Below are positions 56,617 through 64,000 of a stretch of 64,000 bases of DNA, piece by piece. Under the pieces are notes generated by a model that saw only the letters and a list, made by a program, of their open reading frames with translations, was not told the origin of the DNA and made no database searches. The translations under genes were made by a program, and so were the position numbers. Origin of the DNA: Ogataea parapolymorpha DL-1 (taxonomy: Eukaryota; Ascomycota; Pichiomycetes; Pichiales; Pichiaceae); contig NC_027860.1 of NCBI RefSeq assembly GCF_000187245.1, forward strand, positions 372,001-436,000, given 5' to 3'. Numbering within the stretch: the stretch's first letter is position 1; each line of letters begins with the position of its first letter.

Positions 56617-58584
56617 TTAGAACAGGCCCTCGATCTCGCCGTCATCGTTGACCTCGACGTTCATGAAGCCACACTTGGTAGCAAGACCAGGGATCGTCTG
56701 GATTTGGTCCGCAAGAGCATACAGATAGCCTGCACCGATGGAGGCCTTGATGTCCTTGATTGGGAAGGTGAATCCTGTTGGCACACCTTTCAGCTTAGCG
56801 TCGTGGGACAGCGAATATTGCGTCTTGGCAATACAGATTGGCAGGTTCGAGAAGCCCTGCGAGCTGTATTCCTTGATTTTTTCCTGGGCCTGGGGCAGGA
56901 ACTCGACAGAGCCGGCACCGTACATGTTTTTGGCGATGGCCTCGATTTTCTCCTCGATCGACGAGCCCTCTGTAGCGTAGAGGTAGTGGAACAACTCCGT
57001 GGACCCCTGCTGCGAAGGGTACAGCTTGTGAGCACACTTGATCACACCCTCGGCAAGATCCTTGGCGCCCTGGCCACCCTCCTCCCAGTGGTTAGAGACA
57101 ATGGCGTCGGTAGCACCAGCCGCAAGAGCAGCCTCCTTGATGACCTCGTGCTCCTTGTCAGAGTCAGAGGACATTCTGTTAATGGCCACAATCACATCGA
57201 CACCGTACTGTTTGGCGTTCTGGATGTGTTTTTGCAAGTTTGCACAGCCAACCTTGAGCATCTCGACATTTTCGGTAGTATATTCCAACGGCAGTGGAGC
57301 ACCGGCCTTGACCTCGGCTCCTCCACCGTGCACCTTCAAAGCTCTGACGGTGGCCACGATGATGATCACGTCTGGCGACAAACCGGACGATCTGCACTTA
57401 ATGTTCAAGAACCGCTCGCCTCCCATGGTGAAGTCAAAACCGGCCTCTGTGATGACGTAGCCGGCTTGTTCTCTCTCCTCCTCGGCACTCAGGCCTGGCT
57501 CTGTGCCGGCAAGCTTCAGGGCCATCTTATCAGCCAGAACGGAAGAGGCACCGATCGAGATGTTGGCGAACGGACCGGCGTGCACAAACACAGGCGTGCC
57601 CTCGAGAGTTTGCATGAGGTTTGGCTTGATGGCATCCTTCATGATGGCAGTCAGGGCGCCAGCGCATCCCAGGTCCTCGCAGGTGATTGGCTCACCCGAT
57701 TTCGACGAGGCAACCACCATTTTTCCAAGCCTCTCTCTCATGTCTTTCAAAGACGACGACAGAGCCAAGATTGCCATCACCTCAGAGGCCACCGTGATGT
57801 CGAAACCAGTCTCTCTGGTCAGACCCTTCTCGGTTGGAGCCTGGTTGATGGTGATACCTCTGAGCGATCTGTCGTTCAAATCCAGCACTCTCTTCCAGGT
57901 AATCGTCTTAGGGTCGACGTCGAGTCTCACAAACTTGGAAACTTCCTCGTCAGTCCACTCCTTAGGATCCTTGGTGTCCAGACCCAGTTTCTTCACTCGA
58001 GGCAGCAAGCCAATAGGAATGTCTCTGGAACCGTCCTTCTTCTCAGGACACAGTCTCTTCCATAGAGCCTTGTCGCTTTGCGTGGCCTCGTGGAACATTC
58101 TTGTGTCGAGCGCAGCAGCCAGCAAATTGTTGGCCATACCCACGGCGTGAATGTCACCCGTGATGTGCATGTTGAACTCGTCCATAGGAATCACCTGCGA
58201 AAAACCTCCACCAGCTGCTCCACCTTTGACACCAAACGTGGGACCCATAGATGGTTGTCTCACATTGGCAAAAGCTTTCTTGCCAAGGGTAGCACCAATA
58301 GCCTGGGCCAATCCCACAGTGGTGGTCGACTTGCCCTCTCCTAGCGGAGTTGGGGTGATTCCAGTCACCAGAATGTATTTACCGTTTTTGCGGTGGTGCA
58401 ATCTGTCAATCACATCGAGCTTGACCTTACCCTTGTAGGCTCCATACGGCTCGATTTCAGTCTCGGTGATTCCGCACTCAGCAGCAACCTGGCTGATGTG
58501 CTTGGGAGTCTGATTTCTGGAAATCTCGTAGTCCGAGGGAACTGGCTTCACAAGGTTCAGCTTAAGACGTTTGAAATCCGACAT
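56617..58584 (-). CDS. Monofunctional formate-tetrahydrofolate ligase
   Basis: ATP-dependent ligase making 10-formyl-THF for purine and one-carbon metabolism. The 655-residue product is the C1-THF synthase ligase domain alone: KPVPSDYEISRNQTPKHI at the start, P-loop TPTPLGEGKSTT at about 78-88, ANVRQPSMGPTFGVKGGAAGGG, and later GGERFLNIKCRSSGLSPD. Yeast Ade3 and Mis1 (about 946 and 975 residues) carry an N-terminal methylene-THF dehydrogenase/cyclohydrolase domain that is wholly missing here; the ATG at 58584 sits where the ligase domain begins and the 296 bp upstream do not encode it. It has no presequence and is presumably cytosolic. Confidence 0.93.
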   Translation of the reverse strand: MSDFKRLKLNLVKPVPSDYEISRNQTPKHISQVAAECGITETEIEPYGAYKGKVKLDVIDRLHHRKNGKYILVTGITPTPLGEGKSTTTVGLAQAIGATLGKKAFANVRQPSMGPTFGVKGGAAGGGFSQVIPMDEFNMHITGDIHAVGMANNLLAAALDTRMFHEATQSDKALWKRLCPEKKDGSRDIPIGLLPRVKKLGLDTKDPKEWTDEEVSKFVRLDVDPKTITWKRVLDLNDRSLRGITINQAPTEKGLTRETGFDITVASEVMAILALSSSLKDMRERLGKMVVASSKSGEPITCEDLGCAGALTAIMKDAIKPNLMQTLEGTPVFVHAGPFANISIGASSVLADKMALKLAGTEPGLSAEEEREQAGYVITEAGFDFTMGGERFLNIKCRSSGLSPDVIIIVATVRALKVHGGGAEVKAGAPLPLEYTTENVEMLKVGCANLQKHIQNAKQYGVDVIVAINRMSSDSDKEHEVIKEAALAAGATDAIVSNHWEEGGQGAKDLAEGVIKCAHKLYPSQQGSTELFHYLYATEGSSIEEKIEAIAKNMYGAGSVEFLPQAQEKIKEYSSQGFSNLPICIAKTQYSLSHDAKLKGVPTGFTFPIKDIKASIGAGYLYALADQIQTIPGLATKCGFMNVEVNDDGEIEGLF

Positions 58585-58833
58585 GGTGCTAAATAAAAAG
58601 TTGGATCAATATTTTTCCTGTATTCCTGTAATTTTTGCAGACGAAAATTTGACTCGGAAACAGCGTAGCACGTACCGATGAACAAATATTTGGTAGCCGA
58701 ACTTTGATTGTACTAGAGCACGCTTCAGAACACAATACGTATTTATACTCTACACTGCTACACTTTGCAGCCAGCCTGCCCACCTATGCTGCTCATTCAC
58801 TACGTTCTTCCCGGCCCTGACTTCTTCTACTTC

Positions 58834-58849
58834 GACGCGCCGATCGACG
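58834..58849. promoter_or_regulatory. GACGCG + CGATCGACG element upstream of FLX1
   Basis: GACGCG, one spacer base, then CGATCGACG, 32-47 bp before the FLX1 ATG. It resembles the DAD2 element (GATGCG, two bases, CGATCGACG) and the PEX4 palindrome. Same element class inferred, weaker match than DAD2 and SGO1. Confidence 0.35.
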
Positions 58850-58880
58850 CAACAAAACTTTTCACACCCTTCTTCCCTAC

Positions 58881-59831
58881 ATGTCTGACAGGTCCCTCAA
58901 TCTCGTGGACGACGTGAAGGAGCCCCGACTTCTGACGTCGCGATCTGTTGAGACCGTGTCTGGACTGACGGCTGGGTTTATTACGACACTCATCTCGCAT
59001 CCGCTCGACTTTTTCAAGCTCCGATTGCAGCTGGACACTACAACCAAGAGCCAGGTCGAGAGCTTCAGGGCGATCAAAAACAAGCTGCTGGAGGATTCCC
59101 GGATCAATGGAACGCTCAAACAGTCGCAGCTAGTCCGGAACCTCTATCGCGGAGTCGGACCGAATCTGCTAGGGAGCACCACCGCCTGGGGTCTGTATTT
59201 TAGCTTCTACAGAGAGTACAAAAATATGGTTTTCAGCATGTATGTTGGCGGCTCTGGCGATGCAGATCGGTCGCTGAGCTCGTCGCAGTACTTGCTATGC
59301 GCATTTGCTGCCGGATGGACCACGTCTTTCTTCACCAACCCGATCTGGGTGATCAAAACGAGAATGATCTCCACGTCGCGCACGACACCAGGGGCCTATA
59401 TGTCGATTGTGGACGGGTTCAGGCAGATTTACCGCCACGAGGGGGTATTCGGCTTTTATAGAGGATTGTCACCGGCTCTGCTGAGCGTCTCGCAGGGTGC
59501 TCTGCAGTTTTCGATCTACGATACGGTGAAAAGCCATATTCTAACGACGTCGTCGCACATGAGCGCTGCGCAGTACCTGTGTGCGAGCGCGGTGTCGAAA
59601 ATGGTATCCACAATGGTTTTTTACCCGCTCCAAGTGGTGCGATCGCGACTCCAGATCAACAGAGGTCGATACGGTTTGATCTCTGCTGCCACCGAGGTGT
59701 TTGTGCGCGAGGGCTTCTTTGGCTTTTATAAAGGACTGTTTGCAAACCTGATACGCGTGGTGCCGGCCACATGCGTCACTTTCACCGTCTACGAGAACAT
59801 GAAATGGGCTCTCCGTGACATTTATATATGA
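58881..59831 (+). CDS. FLX1: Mitochondrial carrier Flx1 (FAD/folate type)
   Basis: Inner-membrane carrier of the SLC25 family; Flx1 moves FAD (and flavin-related cofactors) across the membrane. The 316-residue product has the three carrier repeats with signatures PLDFFKLRLQ (41-50), PIWVIKTRM and PLQVVRSRLQ, and the block LYRGVGPNLLGSTTAWGLYFSFY, which is typical of the Flx1/folate-carrier branch. Length is normal. The stop TGA overlaps the ATG of the upstream-most possible start of the following gene. Confidence 0.85.
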   Translation: MSDRSLNLVDDVKEPRLLTSRSVETVSGLTAGFITTLISHPLDFFKLRLQLDTTTKSQVESFRAIKNKLLEDSRINGTLKQSQLVRNLYRGVGPNLLGSTTAWGLYFSFYREYKNMVFSMYVGGSGDADRSLSSSQYLLCAFAAGWTTSFFTNPIWVIKTRMISTSRTTPGAYMSIVDGFRQIYRHEGVFGFYRGLSPALLSVSQGALQFSIYDTVKSHILTTSSHMSAAQYLCASAVSKMVSTMVFYPLQVVRSRLQINRGRYGLISAATEVFVREGFFGFYKGLFANLIRVVPATCVTFTVYENMKWALRDIYI

Positions 59832-59908
59832 TGGCCACGTCGTGTGCCTCTGCTAAAATTATTCCAGCTGATTATTTGTTTAAAGTTGAATCCAGTGTCA
59901 GTTTTGCG

Positions 59909-62900
59909 ATGCGGATTTTGATCAGTAACAAAAAACAGCGGACGCTTGCGCTGGCCTCCGAAACGCATGTGCTACTGTTCCGATATATCCCCGCGACTGG
60001 TAAGTGTGCGATTGAGCTGGTCGCCAAGGATCAGTTCCACCAGAGAAGTTTCCGCTCTCTCTCCAGACACAAGCCTCTTGGGTTTCTGGGCCTCATAGAG
60101 ATGAACGGAAATGTGTTCCTGGCCGTCATCACAGGAAAAGTTGACGTCGCCTCGCCGACGGACGGCGAGATTATCAACAAAATCATGGACGTTGAGTTCC
60201 ACTGTCTGACAAAAGACACCTGGGACTTCCTCGAGCTCAACGCCAACGGGTTCCCCGTTGAGGCCGACGGCGAGTCGCAGCCGGGCGGATACCCCTCTAA
60301 GTACGAGCAGCATCCTTGCTACGAGCTGCGTAAGCTACTCACGGACGGCTCTTTCTTTTACAGCACAGACTTTGATCTCACAAGCACCTTGCAAACAAGA
60401 GGCATGGATACGCGGCACTCTCTCTCAATGGACAGATACCATCTTGACTACATGTGGAATGCCTTTATGATGGAGGAGGTGATCAAGTTCCGCAACAACC
60501 TCGACGAGGTCCCGAAACGCATTTTGGACGAAAACAAATATCTGACCACGGTGATTCGCGGGTTTGCAGAGACGCTCCGTGTGAGTGTTGGTGGTCGCCG
60601 TGCACGACTGACAATCATCTCCAAACAGTCGTGGAAACGGGCGGGGACTCGGTTCAATGTTCGAGGCGTCGACGACGACGGCAACGTTGCCAATTTCGTC
60701 GAGACCGAGCTGATTTACAACGACGAGAGTCACGTGTTTGCGTACACACAGATCCGTGGTTCGATTCCGGTGTTTTGGGAGCAGGACACAGCGCTGATCT
60801 CGCCCAAGGTGCAAATTACAAGAAGTTTCGAGGCGACACAGCCAGTATTTGAAAAACACTTTGAGAACCTCAACGGCAAGTATGGTCCCGTCAACATCGT
60901 GAACTTGCTTTCGTCGACAAAATCCTCCGAAGTGGAGCTCAACAGAGAGTACAAGCGTCACTTTAAGGCACTGAGCAAGAAAAAGCCGGACTCTGTTTAT
61001 TTCACAGATTTCGATTTCCACCAAGAAACCGCCAAGACGTACGCTCATGCTACCAAAATTTTGTCGGATCTCCAGCTGGCACTCGACAAGTTTGGTTTCT
61101 ACTGCTACAACAAGGCGACCAAAGAGGTTCTTTTAGAGCAAGACGGGGTGTTCAGAGTCAACTGTCTCGACTGTCTTGACCGTACTAATGTTGTCCAGCA
61201 GGTTATATCCATGGCTGCTCTGGAGGAGTTCATCAACGCTTTCCGCAAAGGCGACACATACGACCTCAATTTGAAACACAGCACGCTTTGGGCCGACCAC
61301 GGCGACCAAATCTCCCAGATCTACACCGGCACAAATGCGCTCAAGTCGAGTTTTTCTCGCTCAGGCAAGATGGGCCTTGCCGGCGCTCTTTCGGACGCCA
61401 CAAAGAGTATCAGCAGAATCTACATAAACAACTTTGTTGACAAGGGAAAGCAAGCCGTGACGGACACTTTGCTAGGCAAGAACTCGGGCCAGATCCCTGT
61501 GATGATTTTCGATCCAATCACCGACTACGTGAACGAGGAGTGCAAAAAATACGAAAGCAGATTCGTCTCGCACGAGGACATCACAATATACGTCGGATCA
61601 TACAATCTGGCAGGTAACACTATTTCTGGCGACCTCACGTCGTGGTTATTCCCACGTCAAGTTGGAGGCCGCTCCTTTTCGCCAGATATAGTGATCGTTG
61701 GCTTCCAGGAGGTGATTGAGTTGAATGCGTCCAACATCCTGAAGAACGATTCGTCACCTTCTCAATACTGGCAGACGGCCATCGAGCACCAGCTTAATGA
61801 CGGCGGGTCCAACAAATACGTCATGTTGCGGGCAGAGTACATGTCGTCTGTTCTCCTGCTCTTGTACGTGAAGGCTGACGCTGTTTCGAAAATCACACAG
61901 GTGGAAGGAAAATCCAAGAAAACAGGTCTCGGCGGAATGACGGCCAATAAAGGCTCGGCCGCCATCCGTTTCGACTACGGTTCGACCTCGTTCTGTTTCT
62001 TCAACTCCCATCTTGCGGCAGGAACCACCAATATTGACGAAAGATATAACGATTTCATCACCACCTGGAATGCGATCCGGTTCTCACGAAATCGCCAGAT
62101 CAAGCACCACGACAACATCATATGGCTCGGGGATTTGAACTACCGTATATCCAAGGCTAACGACGACGTGAGAGCGTTATTGTCATCCAACGACCTCAAG
62201 ACTTTGCTCGAATATGACCAGCTCAAGATCGAGCTCAAACGGCGCGCAGAGATGAAAGGTTTTAAGGAGATGCCCATCAAGTTCATCCCCACGTACAAGT
62301 TCGACAAAGGAACGACCAACTACGACACCAGCGAGAAACAGCGTGTTCCGTCATGGACCGATAGAATTCTCTATAAAGGCAGGTCACTCTCGCAGTTGCA
62401 CTATGACGCCATTGTGGACCTTGTGTTCTCGGACCACAAGCCCATTTATGGTGTTTTCACTTCAAAAGTGAAACTCGTAGACCAAAAGACCAAGTCTCAG
62501 CTACTCGAAAAGCTGTACACCCAGTACAGATCTTCTGCCGTCAAGTCCGACGAATTGATGGATTTGAACGAGCCAGATGACGACGTCGACGACTCGGAGT
62601 CAAGGTCATTCGCCTCGTCGAACTGGTCAACAGCCTCGGCTCCAACATTGATCGATATTTCTGGAGACTCCTCCAGCACTGCTCCTACGTTGCCAAGACG
62701 CTCGCCACCTCAATCACAAGAAAACACTCTGACCACTCCGCAGAGACGTCGTGTGCCGCCTCCGTACGATGCAAACGAGTCCGCGGCCATGTTGGTCCCA
62801 GGTCTGTCCTCGTCTTTGCACACCGCGTTGAAGCCTAAACCTTCGTCCGCAAACACAGAACATAAGTACTCACTCGAAGCGATGAGACCCACGCGCTCGG

Positions 62901-63106
62901 CCACGAGTTCTCCAGGCCCAATAAGCTCTTCTGCGCCGCCTCCACCTCCTCCGCGGAAAGTGCAAACGTCAGAGCAGGCTCCAGCACCACAACGGCCAGA
63001 AAAAATCACACCCATCGTGCCTAGCAAACCGAAAAGCCTGAAAGGTGCCTCCGCAGAGTCGCTCACTGAAAAATGGGCTCCTATGCAACCAAATAGAAAA
63101 GTTTGA
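59909..63106 (+). CDS. INP52: Synaptojanin-type polyphosphoinositide phosphatase (Inp52/Inp53)
   Basis: Plasma-membrane/endocytic PI phosphatase with a Sac1 and a 5-phosphatase domain. From ATG 59909 the product has 1065 residues, starting MRILISNKKQRTLALASETH, which matches the start of yeast Inp52/53. The Sac domain has the catalytic RVNCLDCLDRTN at about 415-426; the 5-phosphatase domain (about 557-852) has GFQEVIELNASNIL, NSHLAAGTTN, IIWLGDLNYRI, PSWTDRIL and SDHKPIYGVF. The C-terminus is proline-rich (PPPPPPRK and PxxP runs), as needed for SH3 partners. In-frame ATGs at 59828 and 59831 would add up to 27 residues and overlap the FLX1 stop. Inp52 versus Inp53 not decided. Confidence 0.88.
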   Translation: MRILISNKKQRTLALASETHVLLFRYIPATGKCAIELVAKDQFHQRSFRSLSRHKPLGFLGLIEMNGNVFLAVITGKVDVASPTDGEIINKIMDVEFHCLTKDTWDFLELNANGFPVEADGESQPGGYPSKYEQHPCYELRKLLTDGSFFYSTDFDLTSTLQTRGMDTRHSLSMDRYHLDYMWNAFMMEEVIKFRNNLDEVPKRILDENKYLTTVIRGFAETLRVSVGGRRARLTIISKQSWKRAGTRFNVRGVDDDGNVANFVETELIYNDESHVFAYTQIRGSIPVFWEQDTALISPKVQITRSFEATQPVFEKHFENLNGKYGPVNIVNLLSSTKSSEVELNREYKRHFKALSKKKPDSVYFTDFDFHQETAKTYAHATKILSDLQLALDKFGFYCYNKATKEVLLEQDGVFRVNCLDCLDRTNVVQQVISMAALEEFINAFRKGDTYDLNLKHSTLWADHGDQISQIYTGTNALKSSFSRSGKMGLAGALSDATKSISRIYINNFVDKGKQAVTDTLLGKNSGQIPVMIFDPITDYVNEECKKYESRFVSHEDITIYVGSYNLAGNTISGDLTSWLFPRQVGGRSFSPDIVIVGFQEVIELNASNILKNDSSPSQYWQTAIEHQLNDGGSNKYVMLRAEYMSSVLLLLYVKADAVSKITQVEGKSKKTGLGGMTANKGSAAIRFDYGSTSFCFFNSHLAAGTTNIDERYNDFITTWNAIRFSRNRQIKHHDNIIWLGDLNYRISKANDDVRALLSSNDLKTLLEYDQLKIELKRRAEMKGFKEMPIKFIPTYKFDKGTTNYDTSEKQRVPSWTDRILYKGRSLSQLHYDAIVDLVFSDHKPIYGVFTSKVKLVDQKTKSQLLEKLYTQYRSSAVKSDELMDLNEPDDDVDDSESRSFASSNWSTASAPTLIDISGDSSSTAPTLPRRSPPQSQENTLTTPQRRRVPPPYDANESAAMLVPGLSSSLHTALKPKPSSANTEHKYSLEAMRPTRSATSSPGPISSSAPPPPPPRKVQTSEQAPAPQRPEKITPIVPSKPKSLKGASAESLTEKWAPMQPNRKV

Positions 63107-63143
63107 ATCGTATAACATATCTCTAAGCAATATATACGCGGAT

Positions 63144-64000
63144 CTATCCCTCATAATCTTCATCATCGCTTGGCTCCTCAAACGAGTCGTCGTCGAGCAC
63201 ATACGACTTGGTGGTCTTCTTGCGTGTGGAAGATGCACGGCTCACTGGCGTGGGAGCATCGTCATCAGAGAGCTCGACGATTTCTTCGTCAGACTCGATC
63301 ACATTCTTGGCCTTCTTGGAGGGCTTCTTGGTGAAGAAAGAAGACGCTTTGGATGGAGCAGACGCATCAGACTCGGTGGAGTCTGATCCAGCACTGAAGA
63401 TGCTCGTGGCAGCATTGAACTTAGAGCCCGATCCGCCAAATACACTCTTGAAAACAGGCTCTTCGGTCTTCGTAACTGGCTTCTCAGGTTCCTCCTTCTT
63501 GATTACAGGTTTAGTGGCAGCAGTCTTGTCTGCTGTTTTCTTCTTGGCAGGGGCAGCAAGCTCTGCTTTAGTTCTTCTCTTCCGCTTCTTCTTCGAGTGG
63601 TCTCCCACCTTCATCGAAGACCGGCTCTCTTCATCCTCTTTTAGGAATTTGTCCCATTCCTCAAGGAACACGTCCAAATCCTCGTTCCAAAGATCCTTGG
63701 CGCTCTTTCTAAGAAGATTATTCAGCTCGGCCTCCTTTTCGTCTCTTTGCTTCAGCAACTTTTCATAGCGTTCAGAGGTCAGAGACCACAAGGGCATGCC
63801 CAATAGGTAATCATACGCTGAAACTGCTGTCTTTTTCTCTTGCACCACTGCGGTCGGATCGGCAGCTAGCTCGTTTATATCTTCCTCGTCGTCCTCCTCC
63901 TTCAATTCAGTTGGTCTGATTGGCTTGTTATGTTTGTCAAATCCAGGGAATCCCAGTTGTTTGAGCTCTTTAACTAGATTCACTCTCTTTTTGTTGTTGA
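63144..64000 (-). CDS. TOP2: DNA topoisomerase II, C-terminal part (cut by window edge)
   Basis: Type IIA topoisomerase that passes DNA duplexes through double-strand breaks; essential for chromosome segregation. Only the last ~285 residues are inside the window. The frame is open to base 64000 and reads NNKKRVNLVKELKQLGFPGFDKHNK; the apparent GTG at 63983 is coding, not a start. The segment YDYLLGMPLWSLTSERYEKL, followed by a heptad LLKQRDEKEAELNNL and DLWNEDLDVFLEEWDKFLKED, is the end of the catalytic core, and the remainder is the Lys/Glu/Ser-rich disordered tail with basic clusters (KKKRKRRTKAE) and acidic phosphorylatable ends. It converges on INP52, 37 bp apart. Confidence 0.93.
   Translation of the reverse strand, partial: NNKKRVNLVKELKQLGFPGFDKHNKPIRPTELKEEDDEEDINELAADPTAVVQEKKTAVSAYDYLLGMPLWSLTSERYEKLLKQRDEKEAELNNLLRKSAKDLWNEDLDVFLEEWDKFLKEDEESRSSMKVGDHSKKKRKRRTKAELAAPAKKKTADKTAATKPVIKKEEPEKPVTKTEEPVFKSVFGGSGSKFNAATSIFSAGSDSTESDASAPSKASSFFTKKPSKKAKNVIESDEEIVELSDDDAPTPVSRASSTRKKTTKSYVLDDDSFEEPSDDEDYEG

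Noticed and set aside
56704..58065. 453-codon plus-strand frame opposite the formyl-THF synthetase
   Set aside because: It is the mirror of a strongly codon-biased gene; no conserved motif, and several shorter frames overlap it in other phases.
60425..61048. 207-codon minus-strand frame inside the synaptojanin-type gene
   Set aside because: Lies fully within the Sac domain coding sequence in antisense; no recognisable protein features.

Overview
The window is a compact, intron-poor nuclear segment from a budding yeast, most likely the methylotroph Ogataea (Hansenula) polymorpha or its close relative O. parapolymorpha. Reasons: standard-code reading frames, yeast-type proteins throughout, a PEX4 frame that fits the 188-residue Hansenula protein, and a maltose cluster (two Zn-cluster activators, permease, 564-residue maltase) like the one described in H. 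polymorpha. I count 37 protein genes, the first and last cut by the window edges. I see no tRNA, rRNA, transposon or CRISPR array.

Layout. 1-9.9 kb: ribosomal protein L34 (3' part), PEX4, a Pet20/Sue1-family mitochondrial protein, an unrecognised acidic protein with no visible AUG, ALG8, a PP1 glycogen-targeting subunit, RPF2. 9.9-13.3 kb: NUP133 and the kinetochore gene DAD2. 13.6-22.3 kb: the MAL cluster, with two paralogous activators facing tail to tail, permease MAL2, and maltase MAL1 across a 1.3 kb divergent promoter rich in palindromes. 22.5-27.8 kb: shugoshin-like SGO1, thymidylate synthase CDC21, cytochrome c1 CYT1, YNG1, a HAD hydrolase. 27.8-34.3 kb: a GPI-anchored GH76 protein (DCW1/DFG5), an Nbr1-like autophagy receptor, APD1, a PDI, NCS6. 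34.3-44.8 kb: BLM10 (split by an apparent +1 frameshift), ACF2, TRP1, IPP1. 45-55.5 kb: RSN1-like channel, MAF1 (46-bp intron), RAD57, ARA1-like reductase, NAM7/UPF1, a small unknown gene. 55.7-64 kb: SHE3-like protein, a monofunctional formyl-THF synthetase, FLX1, a synaptojanin-type phosphatase, and the C-terminus of TOP2.

Apart from the MAL cluster (regulators, uptake and hydrolysis together), the genes are unrelated housekeeping functions. Packing is extreme: seven of thirteen convergent pairs have stop codons within 8 bp or overlapping. The most notable unexplained signals are a GTCGATCGAC promoter element shared by unrelated genes, with a near-identical 22-bp composite upstream of DAD2 and SGO1; a nested inverted repeat between MAL2 and MAL1; the BLM10 frameshift at a T7-TGA site; and the AUG-less gene near 1.9-4.5 kb. 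All homology calls rest on reading the protein sequences and memory of the families; no database search was run.
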